Source: Prostheceraeus crozeri (lineage: Eukaryota; Platyhelminthes; Polycladida; Euryleptidae). From it: 64,000 nucleotides of DNA. The stretch spans positions 1 to 64,000 of the forward strand of contig CAJQUW010008624.1 in NCBI GenBank assembly GCA_907163375.1, written 5' to 3'. The notes under the pieces were generated by a model. That model made no database searches and had not been told where the DNA came from. It was given only the letters and a program-made list of their open reading frames with translations. The position numbers were made by a program, and so were the translations under genes. Position 1 is the stretch's first letter. The number at the start of each line of letters is the position of its first letter. Positions 46,815 to 59,400 of this stretch are shown here, one piece after another.

Positions 46815-47469
46815 AGGCCGCTGTTACACAGAACAAGGCGTCTTCCATCTTCCATTTGGGATTTCCCTTTAATTGCATGTAGAAAAGAATCACACAGAAA
46901 AAGTCATCAGCTGTAAGTCATTTCCCATCTTCCATGGTCAATCACGCTGTCACACAGGAAAAGTTATAAGGCGTCGTTCATCGGACATAAGGCATGAAAT
47001 TGTGCGGCTGATGAAGTTCATTTCCATCTGCTATCAGGCACCAGCCGCAGAACTGTTCTAAAATTAGAATAACATGAAGTGACGTTTGAGGGAAGATATA
47101 AGAAGCAGTGATTTGCGAAGAGTGCGGAGAAATCAGTTCTTTGTTCACCACGCCGGACGAAGACGCGGATCAAGACAATCAAGCACTTCTAAATATAGTA
47201 CTATATTATTATAAATACACTGTTCTATATTTAGAAGTCCTTGAGACAGTGTAGTTATAGCAACGTTTAACAGTAAAAAATAGAGATGATGTGTTGGAAA
47301 TGGATTTCCCTACTGTTACTGCGTTCTGTGGAAGATGGACGATGAACAGCGGAAGGCGGCAGATGAAAATCGTCTCACAACGCCTTCTGGAAGACGCCTT
47401 ATGAAGAATGTGCAAAAAGGCGAGTGACATGGAAAATGGAAGACGCCTTATTCTGTGTGACAGCGGCCT
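46815..47469. mobile_element. 655-bp MITE with TA target duplication
   Basis: The left end reads AGGCCGCTGTTACACAGAAC followed by AAGGCGTCTTCCAT. The complement of the right end reads AGGCCGCTGTCACACAGAAT followed by AAGGCGTCTTCCAT, so the terminal repeats are about 45 bp. TA flanks both sides (46813-46814 and 47470-47471). Related GGCGTC and CACACAG words recur inside the left half (46890-46985). The centre carries a hairpin of ACTTCTAAATATAG and its complement (about 47186-47241). No transposase is present. Confidence 0.8.
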
Positions 47470-47474
47470 TAAGA

Positions 47475-48035
47475 GTCTTATGATGCTCCTTCCCTCTCAC
47501 TTTGAAGGCTCAGATTCTAACTTGAAACATTACGTCAGCAAAGACATCACGGCAAGTTCATGGACGCACATAAAGCATGATATTCACGAGGTTAACAGGA
47601 TTCTTACTACGTCTGCAGGTTACGCAATTAAATAATCAATTCTAATCTAGTTAATCAAATCTAGTTTGTTGATCATTTACAAAGCGATCAACCATTTTAG
47701 CAATTTGCACCCAAGCGGTATATCATCACTCGTATGTATCTGCATATAATGTACCTGTCGATGCACTGCCAAAAATTCGTCATTAGAAACTTTTGATTCT
47801 CACTTTAATCAAAATCCCTTGAATCTCTAAATTTCATAAAACTGCTCTTTATCTACTTAATAATTTGATGCAAATATTCTCTTACCTTCATCATGGGAAA
47901 TTAGAGAAAGGCATTTCAATATTTCAATTACATTACTTCATTCAATAAATTTAATGACTTTCGAGTTTCAAATAATGACACGTTAGTTTTGAAATTTATC
48001 GATTGACGGCAGATCGCTGAAATGATAATCATTTC
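47475..48035. other. No recognisable gene
   Basis: AT-rich DNA with no supported feature. Confidence 0.45.
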
Positions 48036-48039
48036 AGTG

Positions 48040-48110
48040 TTTTGTGGTCTCCGTGGCACAGTGGCCAGGTGCTGACTGTGATTTTCTGGTCGTGTGGTCG
48101 AACTATGGGA
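48040..48110 (+). repeat. tRNA-derived SINE head
   Basis: GGTCTCCGTGGCACAGTGGC (48046-48065) matches a tRNA 5' end and A box, and TGTGGTCGAACTATGGG (about 48093-48109) is a degenerate B box about 35 bp later. The line-up with common animal tRNA-SINE heads (GTGGCxCAGTGGTxAGxGCxCTGGACTGTG) is good. No clear body or tail was defined. Confidence 0.55.
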
Positions 48111-48249
48111 TTGTCATTGAAGTCGGCGGGAGGGACATGCGGAATAGACGCAAAAATCGTTTCATCTAGGGTCTATCGATGTCCTACAAGCCGCAATGTG
48201 ACAGCAATGACGTTGAAGCTTCATAATGATGATAATGATACCAGATCAA

Positions 48250-50985
48250 ATGCATGAGCGCTTCAGTTTTTAATTGTATTTTGTCATGAATGTAGTTTGA
48301 ATCCAATATCAGACATTTTGTTACGGGGATCTTACAGCTTCCTGGAGGCAAAATTCCATCGCTTGTTGTCTGTACTGATGACCGCAACAGATAAATATCA
48401 TTGGTAATGTAAAAGTATATATATACAGCGATTCCGATATACACGGCACATTCAAAATTTCCGCGTAGGTCTCATATTTTCCAAAAAAATCCACGCAAAG
48501 CTTTTTGATTTACTATATTTTTGCAACTTTTCATGAATATTACATATAATGATATACCTCCTTTTTATTAGTGCTTTACGTCGACTTTTGACAGTGCAGT
48601 CTTTCAATTTGACTTTATTGGAACACGACGCTTACGGTTCGCATGCCCTACCTAATGTACATTTGATCAGTCTCTTACCACTCCAACTATCCTTGACGAT
48701 TGACAATATGTCAATTGCTAATTATACTCAATAATATCATTAATGCATTTGTTGTCAGGAATTATACATGCGAACTAGTAACAAACATGGGAAAAGCAAT
48801 ATTCATACAATGTAGAAATTTCGTCTTTAAGGGTCGACTGAATAGTTCAGACTGATCCACTGATCATGATCATTTGAGCTTGAGACATTGGTCATTGTTT
48901 CAAAATTTTCTTCAAATGCATGAATGTGCTGCACAGACAAAAATCGTCAAGAATTCGTGATGCGAAAGGTCGAAGTATTACATGTAGCTCTGATCCATAT
49001 TCAGCAGAATAAAAATCAAACGCATAAGACAACCAATCAGAACAAATCAGACCGATGAGGGTAATTTTTGCTTTTGCTGCTGCCTCCATCAGGCAGTGCG
49101 GATCAGCCGGATAGGTTTGGGTCAAGCGTCTTTTTTCACTCTTTTCTTCTACAGGTAAAGCTGACATTTGCTCGAACGTCACAGAAGCGGCTTCGGAGGG
49201 AGCGGTCAATCCTGGACATTAGGAAGGAATTGGTTGTCAAAAGCCCACTGTAATATGTAATCTGTCCTAAAATTTTGTTGGGATTCTATTGAGCCAATTC
49301 ATGACACAATCGGTGTCCGCATTCCCATGACGAAGTACCAGAAAGCCCAATGCGATTCCGCAGAGTAACCCATGCTTTGTTCTGACTTGCTCGCTGGTCC
49401 AAAATTCTACAATGCCGCCCTCTAAGTTAAATAATCGTCAATTATGAAACTAAGGCTTTGTATTCTGATTGCATCCGAATCTAAATGTCCACTTTCTGTC
49501 AGCCGTTTTGTTGCGACAACGACATCATCTTCCTCTATCTCACTTCATATTGTAGGATCCAAAAACTGAATTGACCTTAGTTGGGGTCGTCCAATGGGCA
49601 TGTAGTGGATCAGACCTTCGGGAGTTTGGAGTAAAAAGTCCGGAGACATTCAAAATACACTGCCGAATTACGAGAATGGTGCATGCAGGATCCTCCGATA
49701 TAGATGACATGTGCATCTTTTTTAGCAATGAAATAGCTCCTCCCTTTTCCTCGCAAATGACATTTGCGCTGTCACACATCACGGCTTTCAAGCTATCCAA
49801 TGATCGGCAATATTAACTTTTTTAGTGTTTTTCTTCAAATTTCAGACATTTTACGAAAATTGGCAGTTTATTGATACATCCGCGCAGAAATGGCAGCATT
49901 TCTCGATTTCCGCACAGCTGTAGCATCGCTGCATATAATATAATATGCAGAATTACAAATGGTACATGTAGCAAGGCAAAACAAGCCAATTTTAGGATTA
50001 GATGTACTGTAGATCGCCATTTCACGAATTACATATTATGTTAGCATAAGTTGGCTAATAATCAATTAAACGTTAGCGGAAGACCAAGACTGACTCCTTT
50101 CCTTGTTCGAGTGATGGTATTTTTCTGCTCGATAGCCAAACTAAGTCGCGTGTTGGACTTAAACTAAATTAACTAAATTTATTGGAGTTATGAATTCGCA
50201 TCTTGAACTTGCTCCACCGTCACTTCTATGGCTAATTTCGCCTATGCTATTTTGTCATGTTTGATTCAACCTGATTCAGAGGCAGCATTACCGTCTTTAA
50301 GTGTCAATGCGCATTTTGATAGGTTTCATAAGCATCTCCACTTTGAATTTCCAAACTCGTCAATACTATTTTATGCTTCTTCCCAATATTTCTCTTGATC
50401 TAGCTTCTGATTGTCCAGTCGAACCTTGGAATGCTGTGTTCAATGCAGACTTCAGTGACTCCAGAACTGTTAGGACAAGCCGGATATTGAAGATAGCGAA
50501 ATTCGGATTGCGACAGCTATCCCGTTGGAGCATGGTTGCGTCTTCTAGAGCCGATGAATCAAAGGAACGAGACGTTTTAGGTTGCTGACACATGCCACAA
50601 ATTACCAACACAGGCATTCTTAAATTTGTGCGTCACTTTAGCAAACTTCATTATTCAATATATATGACATGCCTTCCGTTTCACCATCGTCTTCCTGGCT
50701 GACTTTCTATTTTGAGGCTTTCCTGTATCGATTCTAGCCAAATTCACAGCAAACTTCAATGCGTCACAAGAAATTCAGTGTCTTGTCCTGTTAGCAATTT
50801 CTTGATAAAAATGTCTGCATTAATTCGAGTAACAGATATGTCAATGCTGCATGTAAGACATGAATCATAGGTTCTCTTCTTCGGAGCTTCAGCAAGATTT
50901 CCTCATAGCACTTGCGATTTGTGTGCAGCGGTCAATTTACTAAACGGCACCTTTGAATTCTTCCTGTGATGGAATATATTAGAGA
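48250..50985 (-). other. Possible decayed unknown protein; otherwise empty
   Basis: Three minus-strand frames without overlap to a known gene lie in order: 50617-50366 (PVLVICGMCQQPKTSRSFDS), 49800-49540 (SLKAVMCDSANVICEEKGGA, then ISLLKKMH) and 49209-48892 (TAPSEAASVTFEQMSALPVE). The middle one is faintly like the D-x-x-N....GG segment of some transposase-like families, but I cannot name one. Stops separate the frames. It may equally be chance. Confidence 0.2.
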
Positions 50986-50989
50986 AAAT

Positions 50990-52253
50990 ACTAATAATAA
51001 TAATCGTTTATTCTTCGATAATGAAAATCACAGGGTACATGTACGTTACAAAAGATGTGGTTGTCATTCAAAGCGAACAAAAGTAATAGAGTTGCAGTTG
51101 AGAATTGATAATGAAGTTAAGTGGAATGGATTCAAAGTCACGATATAAGTTATACAATTCAAAGTCGATCTGACTAAGGTCACACCAAGGACTCGTTGTA
51201 AAATTTTATACAATAGGGCACAAACGAATTCGCACGTCTCTGTGAATGAATGAATGACACATTGTTTTAGATGCCGTAAACGGGGTAGAATTTGAGGATA
51301 CAGGTGACACAGAAGGTTTTGAGGATTCGATAGTTTTTCAAATGTCTTCAAAGCTTTTTCTTCTCGTCTAAATTTCAATATAGGAAACCGATCGCATTTA
51401 CATTGAGGACCGCAAATAATTTTGTGAGCTCGCCTATTTATTCTTCCGAGTTTCATACTATTTTTATCACTTAAACACAAATAAACCTCCGAGTTGTATT
51501 CAAGAATACTGCGCACTCAATAATAATATTCTTGAATAAGTTCTTCTTTTGTTATAATGTTCCGTAGATGTCTGATGATATAAAGCCTTTTGAAGATATG
51601 ATTGATGTGCTGGTCCCATTTCATTGATTTGTGAAGAGTTATTCCCAGAATTTTGAATGATTCACGCAAAGCTAATTGGTTTGTCTGAAAGGAAGGTGGA
51701 TTCTGGCCAACGATCATCCCTTGAGTTTTTCCCAAATTCAGAACCAGGCCATTGTAAGAACACCAGTGTTTTATACTTTAAGTTTTGCCTGAAACAAATC
51801 GTCGTACCTGGATTCATACGTAAGTGGACAAGCAATCATGACATGATCAGCGAATTTCAAAACTTTTGAGGCTTGATTGGCAGATGTTGTGGAACCGACG
51901 TGAGCTGCAAAAATGTATGGTCCTAAAACCGACCCTTGAGGAACCCCAGATGTAACAAGAGAAACAAGACTGCAATACCCATTATTCAAGACTACCCTCT
52001 GTTAACGATTTCTGAAATAGTCAGATAAACATATCATGCAAGAATGAGGAATGCTTGACACAGCTTATGTTCGAAATAGGGCTTCATGATCAAGCTTATC
52101 AAATGCCTTTTGCATGTCGAATGATATCAGCATAGCTCCAATAATGTCAGGACTATCAAGCTGCAGGGTCACATAATCAAACAAAGCCAGATGTGCGTAG
52201 AGCGTAGATGAACAAGGTCGAAAGTCATACTGATTTCTACCATATAATTCCAC
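50990..52253 (-). pseudogene. LINE reverse transcriptase, 5'-truncated, with trinucleotide tail
   Basis: Four minus-strand frames cover the RT in order. 52253-52065 has NQYDFRPCSSTLYAHLAL and ISFDMQKAFDKLDHEALF (motif A, with its catalytic Asp). 51989-51771 has LVTSGVPQGSVLGPYIF (motif B) and LKFADHVMIAC (motif C, where the second catalytic Asp is His). 51735-51517 has ESFKILGITLHKSMKWDQHI (LGIxxxxxLxWxxHI). 51516-51064 has the thumb with RRAHKIICG. The 3' end has AATAAACGATTATTATTATTA (about 51011-50990), an AATAAA-like signal and a short (ATT)n tail typical of CR1-like LINEs. Frame breaks and FADH show that it is dead. The endonuclease domain is missing. Confidence 0.85.
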
Positions 52254-52329
52254 AATATAAATACTGCTGAAAGTTTACTCATAGATAAAAAAATTCGAAG
52301 TAAAACTGTCTACAGGCTAAGTCGAAAAA

Positions 52330-52860
52330 TACGCAATGCGGTGATGCCCGTTGGCTTTTCATCGAGAGAATCATAATCTTCACGGCGCGCCCTTGAGTGT
52401 TCTAAGAAGGGACATGTAGATACGTGCAAGAAGGTACATGCAGATCTACGAATTGCTCGACGTCCAGTTCATCAAGTGTCTTTACACTACTGTACATTTA
52501 TGCATTTTGTGCAAAGAGCATGATCTCAGTTTCAAGAACGTGGATTAGAAGGAGGTGTTCGAGTTTGGCCCGTCTATCACAGAATCATTATCAAAATTAT
52601 ATTCCTATTTAAAACAAATTCTTTTAAGGAACTTCGTAAAATTTGGCCATATTTCATGATTTTATGTTGGACGATCAAATTTTGTGATTGGGAGGCATGA
52701 CTTAATGATGTTCAAAATCGTAAAAGCAAGGCATCTGCAGAAATTTAGCTATGTTCTTTCAAAAATTCACGAACTTTCATAAACTTTTCTGAAAATCGTG
52801 AAATCCACAAGATTTTAAGGGCCTTGAAGCCATTTTTTAAAATTCACTACTTGATGTATG
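52330..52860 (+). repeat. Dispersed degenerate repeat, copy 2
   Basis: This is the partner of 13830-14285, in the same orientation. It shares TTCATCGAGAGAATC, TTGCTCGACGTCC, TTTGGCCATATTTCATGATTT and an AT-rich tail with AAATTCACGAAC and AAAATCGTGAAATCCACAAG. It begins just upstream (minus-strand sense) of the truncated LINE. The family is unknown. Confidence 0.5.
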
Positions 52861-52864
52861 AAAG

Positions 52865-53422
52865 AGTTTTCATACATGCCTCATATCAGGGCAGTCGCCC
52901 AACTCCGAAAATTGGAATTCGTGAATATTGCGGCATATAAGTAGTATTGTTAGGTTCATAATTAAGCAGTACTTAGTTAGTGAGCACAATCAGCTGTAAA
53001 TGGCTTCAACAGTTTCTTACTTCTCACGCCACCGAAGTCCGATTGGTTTTCACTTTTGAATTTGGACATGACTTCGTGTGAGACCGATTGACTGCTGAAA
53101 ATGAGAGAATTCACTTTAAGAAGCAATACATGAAATGCCAACATATTCAATACTTTTGATATTATAGATAACTTTAAAACTATCTATATTTTGGTATTCA
53201 TTCTTTTTAGTAGCTTTACATAAACAGCAAGCATTCGATTTTCGTTCAACTTGTTACCGTTGTTGTTGTTATACATTTTTGTGTTCTGTGAAATGTATAT
53301 ATTTCTCAATATAGAGATTTGCTTTCCTCTTTGCCGTGTTATATTGTCATAAGCTAATGACCATTGGCAAGTATAAACTGAGTCTGTTTAAAATCAGCGT
53401 CACATGCTTGTGGGAAGCAACC
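52865..53422. other. No recognisable gene
   Basis: AT-rich DNA with no motif found. Confidence 0.45.
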
Positions 53423-53430
53423 ACTTAACG

Positions 53431-56410
53431 CAGGGTTGCCAACTCACATCGACAAAAATAGTGACCATAATTCGTGGTTTATGTAGAATTTGAAAAAAAC
53501 ATGATTTTAATCTGTTTTACGCAAGTTGATCAATATTTAATCTATAAGTCGTTTTTTGTTTATTTCCATGTCATATTATCACAAAATGCAGTGTATACGT
53601 GTATAACGAATTTACTATAAGTTGATTCAAATAATAAATTTATCTTATTTCGGATACATTATCAAAATGTTAAGTAATTTCTATGAAGTTTGTTCTTTAC
53701 AATGAACGAGTATACATGTATAAAAGATTCTTTAACATTATGTACATTTACATGAATGATAAATAAAAATTGCGGATATATACTGATTACTGACTTCTCT
53801 CTGTATTTTCTTATACTTATCAAGGATTCTTCGGGATATTTGTAAGGTTAAAAAATCACAATATAATGAAAACAATTAGCAGAAGTAAATATACTTCCAA
53901 GAGTACTACCGAAATAATTTCGAAAACAGACAAGAACCAAAGATGCGACGGAAGACATAGTCACATTTCACAGATCGTCAACATAATTTAATTGCACTTC
54001 AAAATGTGAAATTTTTATTTTTACAATTTAAACGATGCACACAATTTTTACGATTACAAGGAAAGGCAAGGGAAGACCGAAAAAGGTTTTTTTAGTCAAT
54101 TCGAGAACATTGAATCGATTACAGTTTCAGAAATTCTGTTGCAACGGGTAGACACACTTAATTGCTCCAAATGCAGGCGACGTTTTTATTCCAAATGCTC
54201 CACTCGCTGTCTCGTCTCATTCAACTCTTTGTCCACCGCTTGAATGTTTCTTTTCAGTTCATTTGGTGTGTCTTTTGAAGACGCCAACAGATTCCTGAAG
54301 GGAGCGCGTTTGAGAAGCACATTCAATTCTGCACAAAGCCAATTGTTTGGATTCGTTCTTGTACTGTGTTCCAGCCTTTTGTATCCGTTCCAACAAACGT
54401 TCGGGCGGAACAAAGCATTCAAAATTGGAGCGGTCAAAGCGGTCCCTCACGAAACGAACAGAATCATAAAGCAAGGATCGCATCCTAATTTGATTCAAAC
54501 ATACAGCGGATTTCATCACAGAAAAGCCACGTTCGACTTCCATGTCGTGAGTAACGACCAGCAGAAACGATTCAACTAAGATCATCAGCTTTGGAAATGA
54601 GTTTGAGTCATCGACAACAGTTAACAAAGTATCATCTGGATGTTTTGACTGCATGTCGCAGAGTTCATCGATGACAGCCAAAGGTGGAACATGGAATGCT
54701 TTGGAGAGCTCAGCAAATTTTTTCTTGTCAGTGTTTGTGATGTTCTTCAGCTTCGCGTAGAAAATGTAAGATCCAAGAGTTGCATCCGTTTCAAACACCG
54801 AAGGTACAACACCTCGTTGTACGAGTCCCACAGATCTTGGACTTTCTTCAAATCTTGATCATCGGATAAAAGCAATTTGGCTTCGACATGGCGATGCGTT
54901 TCAGAGAAGAAAAGCGAATCGTTTTTCGATTCTACATTGATCGGTTCATCGTTCCAATCAAACAATTCGTCACAGTAATCGTTTGGTTGCAAAGAGATGG
55001 AATTTCCCATCCGACATCGCAACTTTGACAGGAAACTCAAAATGAGTTCCAAAGTTGCATGTACACCCAAACCATTGGCCTGTGTTGAAGATGTGAGATC
55101 ATAAAGAGGTTTATGGTGAATGACGAATTGGTCGAGATGAATCAGCAAGAGTGGTTGACTGACAATACTTTTCAGATCACTGCTGCTGCATATTTTTACC
55201 AGTTTGCAGACGACAGGAAACTGGTCAAGAAGTGTTTCCAAAACTCGAAAAACATCCAAGAATCTCGTGGGGCTGAAAGAGTAAGAGCTTTTCAACCCAA
55301 GAACTTTTGTGCTGTGCTTGAAAATGAGCCTTGCTTTTGGAGTGGACATCAGAAAATCAGAGAATAACTCAGCAAATTTGACAAGAGTCTTGAGAATTCC
55401 CTGGGAATTATTTTTTATTTCGTCCTTACTCAGCAAATGGATGTTGTGACAACTGCAACCAGGTAGATCAATCAGATTTCCAGCGACCTCTTTCAACCGA
55501 GCAGAGACACCTGTTTTGGAGTCTTGCATCGTTGCACAATTGTCAGTCATGACATGTTAGAAAGATCAAGGTTTAAGATTGACAAAGTCTCGATGATTTC
55601 ATGAAATATTCTTTCATTGTTCATCATCTTCAGATCGTTAATTGATTTCACGTTGTCGTTCAGAAGAAAATCATTTTCAACATCAATCTCTGGCTCTAAT
55701 TCAACTGTCTCAGATATCGTGTAGTTCTTTGTCGAGATTCCCCGAGGAAACTGAGATGAAGTTCGAGTCGAACCTTGTCATTGTAAGTAGATTCGTCCAA
55801 CTGAATACCATATTTCTTTAATAGGCCTACATTGTCACATAATTCTTCCCGAAAGCAAAATTTAACACATCACACTGCGCTGGCCTCACTTGATAATTCC
55901 GCACTGAAACTCTGAAAAAGGAAATCCTAAAATAAGAATTCTATTCATTGGCATTTACTGAACATGGCAACGTAGGAATCATAATAAGCTCGTAATACGC
56001 GTAACGCTTTACGGTTCATCTAAGTGTCCAGATGGTGGCTATATTTATTAAAATGAAAAAGAATAGAGCAGGTCGAGCAAATGAATGCATATATAAGAAA
56101 ACAATATTTAATTTGTGTCAAATTTTTGTACTAAGTGTAGTTTGGGTATTTTTGTTCTGTATTTGTTTCTCTTCATTCTGAAATACGCCCATTCAGGTCT
56201 AACATTAATACGAGCGCATACAGAGTTGAGCTTAATGTATAGATACTCTATGTGTATATATTCATACTTAAATTAGTGATTTTTTATTGTTCAATACTTT
56301 TTAGTTTTGAAATAAGGGGTCACCATTTTTTAATGACTTGGGAAAAAATAGTGACCAAATAGTGACCTTTAGTGACCGGTCACTAAATAGTGACCGAGTT
56401 GGCAACCCTG
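53431..56410 (-). mobile_element. hAT transposon with perfect 8-bp target duplication
   Basis: The ends are CAGGGTTGCCAACTC and its perfect complement GAGTTGGCAACCCTG. ACTTAACG occurs immediately outside both ends (53423-53430 and 56411-56418), the 8-bp duplication characteristic of hAT. Inside each end are repeated TAGTGACC-type words, densest at 56350-56400, probable transposase binding sites. The transposase lies on the minus strand between about 55900 and 54186. At 2980 bp this is close to full length and is the best preserved DNA transposon in the window. Confidence 0.95.
54186..55900 (-). pseudogene. hAT transposase with few frame breaks
   Basis: The longest frame, 55550-54747 (267 aa), opens with TDNCATMQDSKTGVSARLKE and LIDLPGCSCHNIHLLSK. 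This is the catalytic-domain segment with an invariant Asp and the CxxH motif before the inserted helical domain. The next frame, 54831-54259 (190 aa), overlaps it and holds HDMEVERGFSVMKSAV, the ERGFS dimerisation signature near the hAT C-terminus, then FVRDRF. The last ~25 residues (54437-54186) are in another frame and end ETRQRVEHLE. Upstream, out-of-frame text at 55560-55720 (ELEPEIDVENDFLLNDN; IETLSILNLDLS) continues the same protein. The initiator Met and any BED zinc finger were not identified. One to three frameshifts inactivate it. Confidence 0.8.
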
Positions 56411-56419
56411 ACTTAACGA

Positions 56420-59400
56420 TATCCAGAGCATGCTTCATCATTTATTATCAGTAATATTTGTCCTACGGTAACGATGGACTAAGCAGAATCATAATTAGAT
56501 ATTAGATGTATGAGAAATGATGATAGGAAAAAATACAGAAACACGTCCAGAAAGATACATCGAAAGAAAACTCTTGAGTTGTGTCCATAGAGTAAGCATA
56601 TTTGGTAGAAATTCATTAATTAAATACTCAGTATTAATTAAATCCTCAATGTGCACACAGTTTCGTATTTTATTAAATGAACTTGAGTTGAGACCCAATG
56701 CCACGTGTGAGATATACACACCTGTACACTTTTGGAGAAACTTAAACGGATTTGACTGATCATAGCAGCAATATAGAAGCAATAGTAGTATTTTACAAAT
56801 CCTGTCATGTCAACCTTGGAGAGGTAATATAGTTTTTTTAAATTAGCAGTTCAATGGGTTAATCAATGGGTTATACTAATCAGAGTATTTTCTAAAGCGT
56901 GATCATATCACAAACTACCTGCCACTGTAAGAGCAAATTATCATAATCAAAGACAAATTTATAATTAATTTCAAAGGATGTAAATGGGGGTACATATTAC
57001 TATTCCGATTCAAGAAAAGAAGCATAAATTTTGTGAATAAAATCATGCCGATGAAAATTGAATTATAAACTTGAAATTTCAGCCGAGAAGCACAATGATA
57101 TCACAACTTCTCCATGAAGACTTGCATTATGATGTTGTTCATGAGATTTCCTTGAGAATCAGCTTTATTTCCGCTTAATACCTGTAAGTAAATATTCATC
57201 CCCTTTCATATTTTATAAGTTTCATACTACTTATGTAGCCGTTCCACGTCGCTAGTACATAAACACAGGAATATTTTGCAAAAATGTGGCTTCTTTATAA
57301 ATATTTTTTTAAGTAAAAAAAGTATTTTTTTGTAGAACGCAAGAACGCAATCTCCACAAAAACTAAATCTTTTAATGTAAAAATCTTCACTGTTTGCTGA
57401 CAGTTCTGAGTCGACACTCTGCCCACTAGATATTTACTTGAAATATATAACTTATATATCTTTACTTTAGATATATCAATCACTCAACTTACCGTATGGG
57501 AAAGACAGAATATGAAAATGTCGACGTTTGTAGACACGTCGGACTGGGATAGAACTGAGCGCCGTTTGTAAATGGAGCAAAATAACATTGACGGCAGCAG
57601 TATTTAATGAATGCTTAGAACGTGTCGCTTTTTGCCAATACCTATTTATTGCTATTAAATCATTTTTACGATAATCGGCTTTGCCACATCATAGATATTT
57701 ATCATCTACTTTAATATGATTGATTCCCATGTTAATACGCTTTCACCTGAAAATCCAAGACATCTGACATCTGGTACCGAAATAACAGCGGAACGTGAGA
57801 AATAACTTTATCTCCTTATCTTTGATTTAACCTCACTTGACTTCATCACTTGGTTTGACTAAATCGATTATGTGTCAGACATTTTCACCGTCTGATAAAA
57901 GCACGCTAAGGACGCCACGGACGGAACTTCATAAAATAAATTGACAGCAATGTGGATTTCATTGCAACTACGTGTTCCAGCCGCAAGCAAATATATCCAC
58001 ATGCACTTCGTGCTCTATCTGTCGTTATGTGACTCAATGGAGAAATACAGCAGCACAACGCGTGCTTGAAGAAATTTTCAAAAAAATCAGTGTACCCATT
58101 ATGACATAATAATAATGTTGACATACGAGTATAGCATTTTCTGGTGCTTCCTCATTGAATATTATTATTCATTGACTAACATTTATAATATGATGCATTG
58201 TCTTTCCATATTTTTAGACATCAGCTCTTTTAACCGGTGTTCTGGTGAACAACTTCATGGACCACGGCAAAAGATTTGGATGGAGCGAAGACACTACTTT
58301 TAAATTCAGGTCCTTCGTTTATCATGAAGAGAATGAGATGAAGAATAAAGAAGACATGACTCGTACAATGAATGTAATAATACCAGATGAGAAACACATG
58401 AGCTTGACCTAATCAAAAATTTTTCGATAAAATCATCAGAGTTGAATAAATAATACACGTATGTGCCACGGTCGACTCATCCGATGAGGGCAATCCTCAT
58501 ACGATGATGAAAATCATCCCAGCAGCCATTTATGATAGAATATAATGCTTACTAATTTAAATTATTAGTTAAAGTAGTCCTAAGGAGGACTGATGGCGTT
58601 CTTCAATCCGCAAGTGTACAAAGGCAATGCTACTGTAACCATTGGATTAATCAGTTCTTAAAAGAACTCAATGTAGCTTTCTCGTGGCAACGAATTAAAA
58701 TTGATCAGCTTTGGCCCAATGTCTGGTAAAAATGGAAATCTTAAGACTTGTAATACTACTCATTCTTGCTGTTAATATACTAATACCATAGATTCCAAAC
58801 ACTGCCGTATATACGTTCAAAACAGACTTCTAATATACTGTACCGACTACAGATGCTGATAGTGGAAATAGAAAAGGACAATGGTCACCATAGGTTAAGG
58901 AAATTAAAAATGGATATCATGAAACAACAGGAGATCGATGAATAAAATTTGGAAAAGTGGAGGTAAAACATGGAAATACAACGATGCTACTACACCGATT
59001 ACAAGTGAACTATATCTGACACTACACATGGTGGATAATGGTAATAGTGGATAAGTGGAAAGTGGATAATGGAGGTAAACAATAGAACTACAATGACACT
59101 CTACTACACCGACTGCAATGAAACTATACACACTATCCCTAAGACTATACATGGAAAATACTATTTCTTCACTTGAATTTGTTATCGCCAGTTTCTTCAT
59201 CCGTCTATAATACTTCATGTAATCCCACATTTCTTCATTTGAAATACAATACATCGACCACTACTTCAGCCACCGATTAAGGAATATAAAACATAATGCT
59301 GCAGTCCGTCAGTCATCAGCAGGTACTCGTCTAGTTGTGTTTCGACCCCTAACCTGAACACTCAAACGCAGACGAGCGGGGTCTCACACATAGTGACTGA

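Noticed and set aside
59290-59400. Complete hammerhead ribozyme
   Set aside because: GCTGATGA and GAAAC are both present but in an order and with stems that do not close a standard type I or III fold.
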